A stretch of 64,000 nucleotides of DNA from Kosakonia arachidis (lineage in GTDB: Bacteria > Pseudomonadota > Gammaproteobacteria > Enterobacterales > Enterobacteriaceae), in assembly GCF_900116535.1 (NCBI RefSeq), contig NZ_FPAU01000003.1:560403-624402 (forward strand), given 5' to 3'. Made by a program: the position numbers and the translations under genes. This document shows, one piece after another, positions 54,049 through 64,000 of the stretch. Each line of letters starts with the position of its first letter. Position 1 is the first letter of the stretch. The notes beneath the pieces were generated by a model. It ran no database searches, was not told where the DNA came from, and saw only the letters and a list, made by a program, of their open reading frames with translations.

Positions 54049-56712
54049 ATGTCAGAACGTTTCCAAAATGACGTGGATCCGATCGAAACTCGTGACTGGC
54101 AACAGGCGATCGAATCGGTCATCCGTGAAGAAGGTGTTGAGCGTGCTCAGTATCTGATTGACCAGCTCCTTTCTGAAGCCCGCAAAGGCGGTGTGAAAGT
54201 GGCAGCTGGCACAGGGGCGAGCAACTATATAAACACTATTGCCGTTGAAGATGAGCCGGAATACCCTGGCAATCTGGAACTGGAAAGACGTATTCGTTCA
54301 GCTATCCGCTGGAACGCAATCATGACGGTTCTGCGTGCCTCTAAAAAAGACCTTGAGCTGGGCGGCCACATGGCGTCCTTCCAGTCTTCTGCGACCGTCT
54401 ATGAAGTTTGCTTCAACCACTTTTTCCGCGCCCGTAATGAGAAAGATGGCGGTGATCTGGTTTACTTCCAGGGCCACATCTCTCCGGGTATCTACGCGCG
54501 TGCGTTCGTCGAAGGTCGTTTGACTGAAGAGCAGATGAACAACTTCCGTCAGGAAGTGCACGGCAAGGGCCTGTCATCTTATCCGCACCCGAAACTGATG
54601 CCGGAATTCTGGCAGTTCCCGACCGTATCCATGGGCCTGGGCCCGATTGGTGCGATCTACCAGGCGAAGTTCCTGAAATATCTGGAACACCGTGGCCTGA
54701 AAGATACTTCTGAACAAACTGTTTACGCTTTCCTCGGCGATGGCGAGATGGATGAGCCGGAATCCAAAGGTGCGATCACTATCGCCACCCGTGAAAAACT
54801 GGACAACCTGTGCTTCATCATCAACTGTAACCTGCAACGTCTGGATGGCCCGGTCACCGGTAACGGTAAAATCATCAACGAACTGGAAGGCATCTTTGCC
54901 GGTGCTGGCTGGAACGTAATCAAGGTGATGTGGGGTTCCCGTTGGGACGAGCTGCTGCGTAAAGATACCAGCGGTAAACTGATCCAACTGATGAACGAAA
55001 CCGTTGACGGCGATTACCAGACCTTCAAATCCAAAGACGGCGCCTACGTTCGTGAGCACTTCTTCGGTAAATATCCGGAAACCGCAGCGCTGGTTGCAGA
55101 CTGGACTGACGAGCAGATCTGGGCGCTGAACCGTGGTGGTCATGATCCGAAGAAAATCTACGCTGCACTGAAAAAAGCGCGTGAAACCAAAGGTAAAGCG
55201 ACTGTAATCCTGGCCCATACCATTAAAGGTTACGGCATGGGTGATACCGCGGAAGGTAAAAACATCGCGCACCAGGTTAAGAAAATGAATATGGACGGCG
55301 TGCGTTATATCCGCGACCGTTTTAATGTTCCGGTAACCGATGAGCAGGTTGAAAACCTCTCTTACCTGACCTTCCCGGAAGGTTCTGAAGAGTACAAATA
55401 CCTCCACGAACGTCGCCAGGCGCTGAAAGGCTACCTGCCGTCTCGTCAGCCTAAATTCACCGAGAAGCTGGAACTGCCTGCGCTGTCTGATTTCTCTCAG
55501 TTGCTGGAAGAGCAGAACAAAGAGATCTCTACCACTATCGCTTTCGTTCGTGCCCTGAACGTGATGCTGAAGAACAAATCGATCAAAGATCGACTGGTTC
55601 CGATCATCGCCGACGAAGCGCGTACTTTCGGTATGGAAGGTCTGTTCCGTCAGATTGGTATTTACAGCCCGAACGGCCAGCAGTACACCCCGCAGGACCG
55701 TGAGCAGGTTGCTTACTACAAAGAAGACGAAAAAGGTCAGATCCTGCAGGAAGGTATCAACGAACTGGGTGCTGGTGCATCCTGGCTGGCGGCTGCGACC
55801 TCTTACAGCACCAACAACTTGCCGATGATCCCGTTCTACATCTACTACTCCATGTTCGGGTTCCAGCGTATCGGCGACCTGTGCTGGCAGGCGGGCGACC
55901 AGCAGGCTCGCGGCTTCCTGGTAGGTGGGACTTCTGGTCGTACAACGTTGAACGGCGAAGGTCTGCAACACGAAGATGGCCACAGCCACATTCAGTCGCT
56001 GACTATCCCGAACTGTATCTCTTACGATCCGGCTTACGCGTACGAAGTTGCTGTCATCATGCATGACGGTCTGGAGCGTATGTACGGTGAGAAACAAGAG
56101 AATGTTTACTATTACATCACCACGCTGAACGAAAACTACCACATGCCGGCAATGCCGGAAGGTGCAGAGGAAGGTATCCGTAAAGGTATCTACAAACTCG
56201 AAACCGTTGCAGGTAGCAAAGGTAAAGTTCAGTTGCTGGGGTCAGGCTCTATTCTGCGTCACGTGCGTGAAGCCGCGCAGATCCTGGCGAACGACTACGG
56301 TGTGGGCTCTGACGTGTACAGCGTCACCTCCTTCACTGAACTGGCGCGTGATGGCCAGGATTGTGAGCGCTGGAACATGCTGCACCCGCTGGAAACTCCG
56401 CGCGTTCCGTACATCGCTCAGGTGATGAACGACGCGCCGGCAGTGGCATCGACTGATTATATGAAACTGTTCGCTGAGCAGGTTCGTACTTACGTACCGG
56501 CTGATGATTACCGCGTACTGGGTACTGATGGCTTCGGTCGTTCCGATAGCCGCGAAAACCTGCGTCACCACTTCGAAGTTGATGCTTCTTATGTGGTGGT
56601 AGCAGCACTGGGCGAACTGGCTAAACGTGGCGAAATCGACAAGAAAGTGGTGGCGGAAGCAATCACCAAATTCAACATCGATGCAGAAAAAGTTAACCCG
56701 CGTCTGGCGTAA
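54049..56712 (+). CDS. aceE: pyruvate dehydrogenase E1 component AceE
   Basis: TPP-dependent decarboxylation of pyruvate and acetyl transfer to the E2 lipoyl group. It has 887 residues, as in E. coli, in the homodimeric (transketolase-like) E1 class. The TPP/Mg motif begins [10 protein letters not shown] at about residue 230 and ends near NCNLQ. The second conserved domain runs from about 490, with [21 protein letters not shown] near 626–645. No frame anomalies. It lies 162 bases after pdhR and 14 bases before aceF. Confidence 0.98.
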   Translation: MSERFQNDVDPIETRDWQQAIESVIREEGVERAQYLIDQLLSEARKGGVKVAAGTGASNYINTIAVEDEPEYPGNLELERRIRSAIRWNAIMTVLRASKKDLELGGHMASFQSSATVYEVCFNHFFRARNEKDGGDLVYFQGHISPGIYARAFVEGRLTEEQMNNFRQEVHGKGLSSYPHPKLMPEFWQFPTVSMGLGPIGAIYQAKFLKYLEHRGLKDTSEQTVYAFLGDGEMDEPESKGAITIATREKLDNLCFIINCNLQRLDGPVTGNGKIINELEGIFAGAGWNVIKVMWGSRWDELLRKDTSGKLIQLMNETVDGDYQTFKSKDGAYVREHFFGKYPETAALVADWTDEQIWALNRGGHDPKKIYAALKKARETKGKATVILAHTIKGYGMGDTAEGKNIAHQVKKMNMDGVRYIRDRFNVPVTDEQVENLSYLTFPEGSEEYKYLHERRQALKGYLPSRQPKFTEKLELPALSDFSQLLEEQNKEISTTIAFVRALNVMLKNKSIKDRLVPIIADEARTFGMEGLFRQIGIYSPNGQQYTPQDREQVAYYKEDEKGQILQEGINELGAGASWLAAATSYSTNNLPMIPFYIYYSMFGFQRIGDLCWQAGDQQARGFLVGGTSGRTTLNGEGLQHEDGHSHIQSLTIPNCISYDPAYAYEVAVIMHDGLERMYGEKQENVYYYITTLNENYHMPAMPEGAEEGIRKGIYKLETVAGSKGKVQLLGSGSILRHVREAAQILANDYGVGSDVYSVTSFTELARDGQDCERWNMLHPLETPRVPYIAQVMNDAPAVASTDYMKLFAEQVRTYVPADDYRVLGTDGFGRSDSRENLRHHFEVDASYVVVAALGELAKRGEIDKKVVAEAITKFNIDAEKVNPRLA

Positions 56713-56726
56713 GAGGTAAAGAGATA

Positions 56727-58610
56727 ATGGCTATCGAAATCAATGTACCGGACATCGGGGCTGATGAAGTTGAAATCACCGAGATCCTGGTCAAAGTGGG
56801 CGACAAAGTTGAAGCTGAACAGTCGCTGATCACCGTAGAGGGCGATAAAGCCTCTATGGAAGTCCCGTCTCCGCAGGCTGGTATCGTTAAAGAGATCAAA
56901 GTCTCTGTTGGCGATAAAACCGAGACGGGTAAACTGATCATGATTTTCGATTCCGCCGAGGGTGCAGCAGCCGCTGCACCTGCTAAGGCTGAAGAGAAGA
57001 AAGAAGCGGCGCCGGCTGCTGCTGCGGCTGCCAAAGAAGTTAACGTACCGGATATTGGCGGCGACGAAGTTGAAGTGACCGAGATCCTGGTTAAAGTCGG
57101 CGACACCGTTGCGGCTGAACAGTCGCTGATCACCGTAGAAGGCGACAAAGCCTCTATGGAAGTACCGGCGCCGTTCGCCGGTACGGTTAAAGAGATCAAA
57201 ATCAATACCGGCGACAAAGTCTCCACCGGTTCTTTGATCATGATCTTCGAAGTTGCAGGCGCTGCACCGGCAGCGGCTCCGGCACAGGCGGCAGCTCCGG
57301 CTGCGGCAAGCGCGCCAGCAGCAGCTTCTGGTCCGAAAGAGGTTAACGTACCGGATATCGGCGGTGACGAAGTTGAAGTGACCGAAGTGCTGGTAAAAGT
57401 GGGCGATAAAGTCTCTGCTGAACAGTCATTGATCACCGTAGAGGGCGACAAAGCGTCTATGGAAGTTCCGGCACCGTTCGCCGGTACGGTTAAAGAGCTG
57501 AAAGTGAACGTGGGCGATAAAGTTTCCACCGGCTCTCTGATCATGGTGTTTGAAGTAGAAGGCGCAGCACCTGCCGCCGCTCCAGCTGCGGCTGCTCCGG
57601 CTCCTGCTGCTCAGGCGGCAAAACCGGCCGCTGCACCGGCTCCGGCGAAAGCTGAAGGCACATCCGACTTTGCTGAAAACGACGCTTACGTTCACGCGAC
57701 ACCGCTGATCCGCCGCCTGGCGCGTGAATTCGGTGTTAACCTGGCGAAAGTGAAAGGCACCGGCCGTAAAGGTCGCATCCTGCGCGAAGACGTTCAGGCT
57801 TACGTAAAAGAGGCGATCAAACGCGCTGAATCCGCGCCTGCCGCTGGTGCAACCGGTGGTTCTCTGCCAGGCCTGCTGCCGTGGCCGAAAGTGGATTTCA
57901 GCAAGTTTGGTGAAATCGAAGAAGTGGAGCTGGGCCGTATCCAGAAAATCTCAGGTGCTAACCTGAGCCGTAACTGGGTGATGATCCCGCACGTTACGCA
58001 CTTCGATAAAACCGATATCACCGATCTGGAAGCGTTCCGTAAACAGCAAAACGCCGAAGCTGAGAAGCGTAAACTGGACGTGAAATTTACCCCGGTTGTC
58101 TTCATCATGAAAGCCGTTGCTGCGGCGCTTGAGCAAATGCCACGCTTCAACAGTTCTCTGTCTGAAGATGGTCAGAAGCTGACGCTGAAAAAATACATCA
58201 ACATCGGTGTTGCGGTAGATACGCCGAATGGTCTGGTTGTTCCGGTCTTTAAAGACGTGAACAAGAAGAGCATTACCGAGCTGTCCCGCGAACTGACTGT
58301 TATCTCCAAAAAAGCGCGTGATGGCAAGCTGACCGCTGGCGAAATGCAGGGTGGTTGCTTCACTATCTCCAGCATCGGCGGCCTGGGCACCACCCACTTC
58401 GCGCCGATTGTGAATGCGCCGGAAGTGGCTATCCTGGGCGTCTCCAAATCTGCAATGGAGCCAGTCTGGAACGGTAAAGAGTTCGTGCCGCGCCTGATGA
58501 TGCCGATTTCGCTCTCCTTCGACCACCGTGTGATTGACGGTGCGGATGGTGCGCGCTTTATCACCATCATCAACAACATGCTGTCGGACATCCGCCGTCT
58601 GGTGATGTAA
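56727..58610 (+). CDS. aceF: dihydrolipoamide acetyltransferase E2 component AceF
   Basis: Core of the pyruvate dehydrogenase complex. It has 627 residues with three N-terminal lipoyl domains, each with a DKASMEV motif; the lipoylated lysines are K41, K141 and K242. Ala/Pro-rich flexible linkers separate them. A peripheral subunit-binding domain follows at about 325–362 ([15 protein letters not shown]), and the catalytic domain ends with H600 and D604 in HRVIDG. It is three residues shorter than K-12, within the linkers. Confidence 0.98.
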   Translation: MAIEINVPDIGADEVEITEILVKVGDKVEAEQSLITVEGDKASMEVPSPQAGIVKEIKVSVGDKTETGKLIMIFDSAEGAAAAAPAKAEEKKEAAPAAAAAAKEVNVPDIGGDEVEVTEILVKVGDTVAAEQSLITVEGDKASMEVPAPFAGTVKEIKINTGDKVSTGSLIMIFEVAGAAPAAAPAQAAAPAAASAPAAASGPKEVNVPDIGGDEVEVTEVLVKVGDKVSAEQSLITVEGDKASMEVPAPFAGTVKELKVNVGDKVSTGSLIMVFEVEGAAPAAAPAAAAPAPAAQAAKPAAAPAPAKAEGTSDFAENDAYVHATPLIRRLAREFGVNLAKVKGTGRKGRILREDVQAYVKEAIKRAESAPAAGATGGSLPGLLPWPKVDFSKFGEIEEVELGRIQKISGANLSRNWVMIPHVTHFDKTDITDLEAFRKQQNAEAEKRKLDVKFTPVVFIMKAVAAALEQMPRFNSSLSEDGQKLTLKKYINIGVAVDTPNGLVVPVFKDVNKKSITELSRELTVISKKARDGKLTAGEMQGGCFTISSIGGLGTTHFAPIVNAPEVAILGVSKSAMEPVWNGKEFVPRLMMPISLSFDHRVIDGADGARFITIINNMLSDIRRLVM

Positions 58611-58615
58611 TCGAG

Positions 58616-58642
58616 AAAGCCGGCCTTACGGCCGGCTTTTTT
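58616..58642 (+). terminator. aceEF terminator
   Basis: AAAGCCGGCC and GGCCGGCTTT pair around TTAC, followed by T residues. It is 6 bases past the aceF stop, so lpd also needs its own promoter downstream of it. Confidence 0.92.
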
Positions 58643-58813
58643 CTGATAATCTCATTGGGCTTTTGGGGTTATCAGGGGCAAAGGACAAATCGTTTGCCGT
58701 TTGTTGTTTCAAATTTGTTAACATTTTTGTAAACTGCGAGCGGATAGAACGTCCCGGTGGATGAAGGGCGACACGAAGTACCCCTGACCGCCGGAAATCA
58801 ATAAGAGGTCATG
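58643..58813 (+). promoter_or_regulatory. lpd promoter region
   Basis: An AT-rich block TTTGTTAACATTTTTGTAAAC lies at about 58714–58734, resembling the direct-repeat ArcA-binding pattern of the E. coli lpd promoter. A GAGCGGATAGAAC stretch and the ribosome site AAGAGG follow. E. coli lpd has its own promoter here. Individual boxes are not certain. Confidence 0.45.
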
Positions 58814-60238
58814 ATGAGTACTGAAATCAAAACTCAGGTCGTGGTACTTGGGGCAGGCCCGGCAGGTTACTCTGCTGCCTTCCGTTGCGCTGATTTAGGT
58901 CTGGAAACCGTCATCGTTGAACGTTACAGCACCCTCGGCGGTGTTTGTCTGAACGTAGGTTGTATCCCTTCTAAAGCGCTGCTGCACGTAGCAAAAGTTA
59001 TCGAAGAAGCCAAAGCGCTGGCTGAACACGGTATCGTCTTCGGCGAGCCGAAAACCGATATCGACAAAATCCGTACCTGGAAAGAGAAAGTGATCACCCA
59101 ACTGACCGGTGGTCTGTCGGGTATGGCGAAAGGCCGTAAAGTGAAAGTGGTCACCGGTCTGGGTAAATTCACCGGGGCGAACACCCTGGAGGTTGAAGGC
59201 GAAAACGGCAAAACCGTGATCAACTTCGACAACGCTATTATCGCGGCGGGTTCCCGTCCGATTCAGTTGCCGTTCATTCCGCACGAAGATCCGCGCGTAT
59301 GGGATTCCACCGATGCGCTGGAGCTGAAATCCGTACCGAACCGTATGCTGGTGATGGGCGGCGGTATTATCGGTCTGGAAATGGGTACCGTGTACCATGC
59401 GCTGGGTTCAGAGATCGACGTGGTTGAAATGTTCGACCAGGTTATCCCGGCAGCAGATAAAGATATCGTTAAAGTCTTCACCAAACGCGTCAGTAAGAAA
59501 TTCAACCTGATGCTGGAAACCAAAGTAACTGCCGTTGAAGCGAAAGAAGACGGTATCTACGTTTCCATGGAAGGCAAAAAAGCCCCTGCTGAAGCGCAGC
59601 GTTACGACGCCGTGCTGGTGGCTATCGGTCGTGTACCGAACGGTAAAAATCTTGATGCCGGCAAAGCAGGCGTTGAAGTGGACGAACGTGGCTTCATCCG
59701 CGTTGACAAACAGCTGCGCACCAACGTGCCGCACATCTTTGCTATCGGCGATATCGTCGGTCAGCCGATGCTGGCGCACAAAGGCGTGCATGAAGGTCAC
59801 GTGGCCGCTGAAGTTATCGCCGGTAAGAAACACTACTTCGATCCGAAAGTTATCCCGTCTATCGCTTACACCGAGCCAGAAGTTGCATGGGTTGGTCTGA
59901 CAGAGAAAGAAGCGAAAGAGAAAGGCATCAGCTACGAAACCGCCACCTTCCCATGGGCTGCTTCTGGCCGTGCTATCGCTTCCGACTGCGCGGATGGTAT
60001 GACCAAACTGATTTTCGACAAAGAGACGCATCGCGTTATCGGTGGCGCGATTGTCGGCACCAACGGTGGCGAGCTGCTGGGTGAAATCGGTCTGGCGATC
60101 GAAATGGGTTGCGACGCGGAAGATATCGCGCTGACCATTCACGCGCACCCGACGCTGCATGAATCTGTTGGCCTGGCCGCAGAAGTGTTCGAAGGAAGTA
60201 TCACCGACCTGCCGAACCCGAAAGCGAAAAAGAAATAA
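58814..60238 (+). CDS. lpd: dihydrolipoamide dehydrogenase Lpd (E3)
   Basis: FAD enzyme that reoxidises lipoyl groups for the pyruvate and 2-oxoglutarate dehydrogenase complexes and the glycine cleavage system. It has 474 residues from ATG 58814; the ATG one codon before (58811) is equally spaced and possible. FAD motif GAGPAG is at 13–18, the redox disulfide is C45/C50 in GGVCLNVGC, the NAD motif is GGGIIGLEMG, and the C-terminal HAHPTLHE active-site region is intact. Confidence 0.98.
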   Translation: MSTEIKTQVVVLGAGPAGYSAAFRCADLGLETVIVERYSTLGGVCLNVGCIPSKALLHVAKVIEEAKALAEHGIVFGEPKTDIDKIRTWKEKVITQLTGGLSGMAKGRKVKVVTGLGKFTGANTLEVEGENGKTVINFDNAIIAAGSRPIQLPFIPHEDPRVWDSTDALELKSVPNRMLVMGGGIIGLEMGTVYHALGSEIDVVEMFDQVIPAADKDIVKVFTKRVSKKFNLMLETKVTAVEAKEDGIYVSMEGKKAPAEAQRYDAVLVAIGRVPNGKNLDAGKAGVEVDERGFIRVDKQLRTNVPHIFAIGDIVGQPMLAHKGVHEGHVAAEVIAGKKHYFDPKVIPSIAYTEPEVAWVGLTEKEAKEKGISYETATFPWAASGRAIASDCADGMTKLIFDKETHRVIGGAIVGTNGGELLGEIGLAIEMGCDAEDIALTIHAHPTLHESVGLAAEVFEGSITDLPNPKAKKK

Positions 60239-60250
60239 GTTTTCGCAGAT

Positions 60251-60280
60251 AAAAAACGCCTCTTCGGAGGCGTTTTTTTT
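60251..60280 (+). terminator. lpd terminator
   Basis: AAAAAACGCCTC and GAGGCGTTTTTT pair closed by a TTCG-type tetraloop, with a run of eight T. It lies 12 bases after the lpd stop. Confidence 0.95.
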
Positions 60281-60394
60281 ACGCCAATTTTGGTAGGTAA
60301 CAGAGTTTTACACTGCAAGAGGTATAAATATTACGCAGATTTTGCCGATAGTAACGCCTACGGCCATTCCCGGCGAGATAAGGAGTTTATCGTC

Positions 60395-61840
60395 ATGGTT
60401 ACGGGTATTAAGTTGCCTTTACCGACAATGTTATCCAACTTGTCGACCGCCACCCGAGTGGGGACGCCGCGCGTGAGCAGTAATGCCACCTTGCCTGCGG
60501 CAGGCAGTGCTTCCGCTAAAGTCACTTTTGGCAGCCAGACGCAGGCTATTGCCGCTATATACAGCATGTCGCCGCAGAAAATCAGCGCCAGTGCGTCTAC
60601 TCAGGCTAATTCGGTTATTCAGGATCTGATGCACACGGCTATGGGTGGGAATTCTGTTTCATCATTTAGCAACCTCGGCAGCGCACTGCTCGAAAATCTG
60701 AAAGAGAACCGGGGGGATTTAACACAAGCATTAACGCAAACGGAATCGGGCGCCGCTTCTGACAGCAAATCAGCCGTTTCTTTAGATATCACGACTCGCT
60801 CAGGTTCCACGGTGCATCTCACGCTGACCCAGCAGGATGATGGTATTGCGGTCTCTGTCAAAACTGAAGGTAATCAACTTAATGATGATGAGGCCGAAGC
60901 TGTGGCCTCATTGGGGAACGCGTTCCAGTCGGTGCTGAATGGTTTGGGCGCAAAACCGCCTAAACTCGATATCACGGAGTTAACGAAATTTAACAGCAAT
61001 GTGCTGAAATCTGTAGACCTGAAAACCGATGTTCGCAACGGTGATAATTCCTTACAGTCACTCAACTTCCATACTGACAGCAGTGAGAGTTGGGTGGGTT
61101 ATCAGGATGCTGATTTCTCTCTGAAAATGACCAGCGATCGCGGCTCCAGTAATGATCCTGCCGATCGGATAGCGCAGCAAATCGCGCTGGCCGCCTACGA
61201 TAAACAGTTTGATCAAGCGCGTATCGCCGGGCACGGTGACAGAAACCAGATGGAACTACTCAAGTCAGTGTTCCATGCGTTAAATACGCCGCAAAGCGAA
61301 GGTATTGATGTCACTGGAAAAAGTACTGAGGTCCGTGCCGACGGTGGCAACAGTGGTAACAGTGGCAACAGTGGCAATAGTACTCCGTCGAATGGGCTGA
61401 ATGATTTCTCTCTTTCGTTAACGCAGACGTCGAAATTGATCAACCCGGCCCGTTTAGATGAAAAAGAGAGTTTCTCTTATCAGGCCTCACAAACCACTGA
61501 GGAGAGCCGAAGCTACGACGGTTCCCGCAGCGTGAAACAGACGGCGCATAGCCATTTAAGCGCGTCCTGGTATCAACAACTGGACCCGTCCATTCCGTTG
61601 TCGCTCAATCGAGATAAGACGTCGCAAAACTACATTTACCACACGCTGGAAAATGATGAAGTGAATACCACTACCCTGAACTATAACGCTAAGGGGCTGC
61701 TGGCGAGCATCAACAACCAGACGCAGGTGAATAATCTGGAGACGATGAAGAAGTACGTGACGGGTGATCTGGTGGATGAGACAAATACACCGGAAAAATA
61801 CAATCGTGAGACGCTTAAAAAGCTGCTGAATGATATGTAG
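60395..61840 (+). CDS. uncharacterised Ser/Asn/Thr-rich protein between lpd and acnB
   Basis: A 481-residue protein I do not recognise. ATG 60395 has AAGGAG nine bases upstream (60380–60385), so the longer frame from 60290 is rejected. There is no signal peptide, no membrane segment and no cysteine. It is rich in Ser, Asn, Thr and Gln. Residues 130–235 look folded (hydrophobic alternation TVHLTLTQQ, GIAVSVKT and then ELTKFNSNVLKSVDLKTD). A (Gly-Asn-Ser) x4 tract at about 318–329 separates two halves, and the C-terminal half is charged with a likely helical end (NRETLKKLLNDM). K-12 has yacH in this place; this sequence does not look like it. It is monocistronic between two hairpins. Confidence 0.85.
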   Translation: MVTGIKLPLPTMLSNLSTATRVGTPRVSSNATLPAAGSASAKVTFGSQTQAIAAIYSMSPQKISASASTQANSVIQDLMHTAMGGNSVSSFSNLGSALLENLKENRGDLTQALTQTESGAASDSKSAVSLDITTRSGSTVHLTLTQQDDGIAVSVKTEGNQLNDDEAEAVASLGNAFQSVLNGLGAKPPKLDITELTKFNSNVLKSVDLKTDVRNGDNSLQSLNFHTDSSESWVGYQDADFSLKMTSDRGSSNDPADRIAQQIALAAYDKQFDQARIAGHGDRNQMELLKSVFHALNTPQSEGIDVTGKSTEVRADGGNSGNSGNSGNSTPSNGLNDFSLSLTQTSKLINPARLDEKESFSYQASQTTEESRSYDGSRSVKQTAHSHLSASWYQQLDPSIPLSLNRDKTSQNYIYHTLENDEVNTTTLNYNAKGLLASINNQTQVNNLETMKKYVTGDLVDETNTPEKYNRETLKKLLNDM

Positions 61841-61844
61841 GTTA

Positions 61845-61876
61845 ATGATAAGTGGTCTTTCGGGGCCATTTATCAT
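61845..61876 (+). terminator. hairpin after the uncharacterised gene
   Basis: ATGATAAGTGG (61845–61855) and CCATTTATCAT (61866–61876) pair with one G:T around a TCTTTCGGGG loop, five bases after the stop. There is no strong T run. It is a possible weak terminator or 3' stabiliser. Confidence 0.5.
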
Positions 61877-62108
61877 GGTTTCTAACGTGTAATCTGTTCC
61901 TGCAAGACCTGATTTTTGCTGGAATATTCTGCCCTTAACGATTCAGCTAATTTTTAATGTTGCTTTTTTGTAAACAGATTAACACCCCCTGAAAATCCTG
62001 ATATGCTGCCCGACGCGGTTCGCGGATTTACCCTACAAACTGCTGTCTCACAGGAGCGTGAAGAGAAACGCCTGCCGCATTATGACAATGAGAGCGAGGA
62101 GAACCGTC

Positions 62109-64000
62109 GTGCTAGAAGAATACCGTAAGCACGTAGCTGAACGTGCCGCTGAGGGGATTGCGCCAAAACCATTAGATGCAACCCAGATGGCTGGCCTTGT
62201 CGAGCTGCTGAAAAGCCCGCCTACTGGCGAAGAAGAATTCCTGATTGATCTGCTGACCAACCGTGTTCCTCCGGGCGTTGATGAAGCCGCCTATGTCAAA
62301 GCGGGTTTCCTTGCCGCTGTCGCCAAAGGCGAAGCCACCTCCCCACTGGTCACCCCTGAGAAAGCTATCGAACTGCTGGGCACCATGCAGGGCGGTTACA
62401 ATATTCATCCGCTGATTGATGCGCTGGATAACGACAAACTGGCACCGATTGCTGCCAAAGCTCTGTCCCATACTCTGCTGATGTTCGATAACTTCTACGA
62501 TGTAGAAGAGAAAGCCAAAGCGGGCAACGCCTGGGCGAAGCAGGTGATGCAATCCTGGGCCGATGCCGAGTGGTTCCTGAACCGTCCGGCTCTGGCGGAA
62601 AAAATTACCGTTACCGTCTTCAAGGTAACGGGCGAAACCAATACCGATGATCTCTCTCCGGCACCTGATGCCTGGTCGCGCCCGGATATCCCGCTGCACG
62701 CGCTGGCGATGCTGAAAAATGCCCGCGAAGGCATTGAACCGGATCAACCGGGTGCTGTTGGCCCGATCAAACAGATCGAGCAACTGGCGAAAAAAGGCTT
62801 CCCGCTGGCGTACGTTGGCGATGTAGTGGGTACCGGTTCTTCCCGTAAATCCGCTACTAACTCCGTATTGTGGTTTATGGGCGACGACATTCCGTTCGTG
62901 CCGAACAAACGCGGTGGTGGTCTGGTACTGGGCGGCAAAATTGCGCCAATCTTCTTCAACACCATGGAAGATGCCGGTGCGTTGCCGATCGAAGTGGATG
63001 TCAATAACCTGAACATGGGCGACGTGATCGACGTTTATCCGTTCAAAGGTGAAGTGCGCAACCACGAAACAGGCGAACTGTTGGCCAGTTTCGAACTGAA
63101 AACCGATGTGCTGATCGACGAAGTGCGCGCCGGTGGCCGTATCCCACTAATTATTGGTCGCGGCCTGACCACCAAGGCGCGTGAAGCGCTGGGCTTGCCA
63201 CACAGCGATGTGTTCCGTCAGGCGAAAGACGTGGCGGAAAGCAGCCGCGGGTACTCGCTGGCGCAGAAAATGGTGGGCCGCGCCTGCGGCGTGGCCGGGG
63301 TTCGTCCCGGCGCTTACTGCGAACCGAAGATGACCTCCGTAGGCTCTCAGGACACCACCGGCCCGATGACGCGTGACGAGCTGAAAGATCTGGCGTGCCT
63401 GGGCTTCTCTTCTGATCTTGTGATGCAGTCCTTCTGCCATACCGCTGCTTATCCGAAGCCAGTTGACGTTACCACGCACCATACGCTGCCGGACTTCATT
63501 ATGAACCGCGGCGGTGTTTCCCTCCGTCCGGGCGATGGCGTGATCCACTCCTGGCTGAACCGCATGCTGCTGCCGGATACGGTCGGTACCGGCGGTGATT
63601 CCCACACCCGTTTCCCTATCGGCATTTCTTTCCCGGCGGGGTCAGGCCTGGTGGCATTTGCCGCCGCGACTGGCGTCATGCCGCTGGATATGCCGGAATC
63701 GGTGCTGGTGCGCTTTAAAGGCAAAATGCAGCCGGGCATCACGCTGCGCGATCTGGTGCATGCTATCCCGCTGTATGCCATCAAACAGGGTCTGCTGACC
63801 GTTGAGAAGAAAGGCAAGAAAAACATCTTCTCCGGTCGCATTCTGGAAATCGAAGGTCTGCCGGATCTGAAAGTCGAGCAGGCGTTTGAACTTACCGATG
63901 CGTCCGCTGAACGTTCTGCTGCCGGTTGTACCATCAAGCTGAACAAAGAGCCAATCGTCGAGTATCTGAACTCCAACATCGTGCTGCTGAAGTGGATGAT
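62109..64000 (+). CDS. acnB: aconitate hydratase B AcnB, N-terminal part (runs off the window)
   Basis: Iron-sulfur enzyme that converts citrate to isocitrate in the TCA and glyoxylate cycles; the apo-form binds mRNA. It starts at GTG 62109 ([13 protein letters not shown]) after GAGGAG and stays open to the window end: about 630 of roughly 865 residues. The HEAT-like domain 4 and swivel domain come first in Acn[21 protein letters not shown] at about 239–258 and the substrate-binding [13 protein letters not shown] at about 495–507 are present. The cluster cysteines lie beyond the window. Confidence 0.97.
   Translation, partial: MLEEYRKHVAERAAEGIAPKPLDATQMAGLVELLKSPPTGEEEFLIDLLTNRVPPGVDEAAYVKAGFLAAVAKGEATSPLVTPEKAIELLGTMQGGYNIHPLIDALDNDKLAPIAAKALSHTLLMFDNFYDVEEKAKAGNAWAKQVMQSWADAEWFLNRPALAEKITVTVFKVTGETNTDDLSPAPDAWSRPDIPLHALAMLKNAREGIEPDQPGAVGPIKQIEQLAKKGFPLAYVGDVVGTGSSRKSATNSVLWFMGDDIPFVPNKRGGGLVLGGKIAPIFFNTMEDAGALPIEVDVNNLNMGDVIDVYPFKGEVRNHETGELLASFELKTDVLIDEVRAGGRIPLIIGRGLTTKAREALGLPHSDVFRQAKDVAESSRGYSLAQKMVGRACGVAGVRPGAYCEPKMTSVGSQDTTGPMTRDELKDLACLGFSSDLVMQSFCHTAAYPKPVDVTTHHTLPDFIMNRGGVSLRPGDGVIHSWLNRMLLPDTVGTGGDSHTRFPIGISFPAGSGLVAFAAATGVMPLDMPESVLVRFKGKMQPGITLRDLVHAIPLYAIKQGLLTVEKKGKKNIFSGRILEIEGLPDLKVEQAFELTDASAERSAAGCTIKLNKEPIVEYLNSNIVLLKWM

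Noticed and set aside
54574-56142. 522-codon open frame antisense to aceE
   Set aside because: It lies fully opposite a highly conserved, strongly biased gene; long antisense frames arise from such codon bias. The translation has no recognisable domain and there is no ribosome site.
56693-57544. 283-codon Ser/Thr-rich frame antisense to aceF
   Set aside because: The repeated pattern mirrors the three lipoyl domains on the other strand; it is not an independent repeat protein.
56727-57560. Three near-identical DNA blocks in aceF
   Set aside because: These are the three lipoyl domains normal for E. coli-type E2 proteins, not a recent duplication or a mobile repeat.
60290-60394. N-terminal extension of the unknown gene from 60290
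   Set aside because: The extension lies just after the lpd terminator without a ribosome site, while ATG 60395 has a good AAGGAG.
62172-63065. 297-codon open frame antisense to acnB
   Set aside because: It is the shadow of acnB codon usage and lacks any family features.

Overview
This window comes from an enterobacterial chromosome (Enterobacteriaceae, Escherichia-like). Gene order from araB to acnB follows the ara–leu–dcw–ace region known from E. coli K-12 and Salmonella, and nearly every protein can be recognised by family. It is not K-12 itself. AraC lacks the C-terminal tail of the K-12 protein, SgrT and SecM have diverged, and the lpd–acnB interval carries an unfamiliar 481-residue protein instead of the K-12 gene yacH. 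A non-K-12 Escherichia or a close relative is the best reading; the species cannot be fixed by eye.

Layout. 1–2113: araB (cut by the window edge) and divergent araC around a complete arabinose control region with a distal araO2 site. 2241–6388: yabI, then the thiamine ABC importer thiBPQ on the minus strand under a TPP riboswitch. 6430–9625: the glucose-phosphate stress module sgrR, sgrS/sgrT and setA. 9669–14632: a REP element and the leuLABCD operon with its attenuator. 15046–19803: leuO, ilvIH and cra. 20333–37270: the dcw cluster for peptidoglycan precursor synthesis and division (mraZ, rsmH, ftsL, ftsI, murE, murF, mraY, murD, ftsW, murG, murC, ddlB, ftsQ, ftsA, ftsZ), then lpxC, secM, secA and mutT. 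42312–43879 (minus): yacG, zapD, coaE. 44202–48306: guaC facing the type IV pilus genes ppdD-hofB-hofC. 48484–50921: nadC divergent from ampDE. 51217–60238: aroP divergent from the pyruvate dehydrogenase operon pdhR-aceE-aceF-lpd. 60395–64000: the unknown gene and acnB (cut by the window edge).

How the genes fit together. Most of the plus strand from 20333 to 37270 reads as one long transcription unit with tiny gaps or overlaps, coupling the supply of lipid II (MurC–MurG, MraY, Ddl) to the divisome (FtsL, FtsI, FtsW, FtsQ, FtsA, FtsZ). It begins at a promoter followed by a MraZ operator. The leu, ilv, cra, pdh and acn genes link branched-chain amino acid synthesis to central carbon flow. AmpD recycles cell-wall fragments.

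Sequence-level regulation is rich: ara half-sites, a TPP riboswitch, the dual-function RNA SgrS, a leucine leader peptide, MraZ repeats, a PdhR box and the SecM arrest peptide. I saw no tRNA, rRNA, CRISPR array, insertion sequence or prophage, and no defence or other novel multi-gene system. The best candidates for something undescribed are the protein at 60395–61840, the divergent SgrT and SecM sequences, and a possible gene remnant at 50985–51170.
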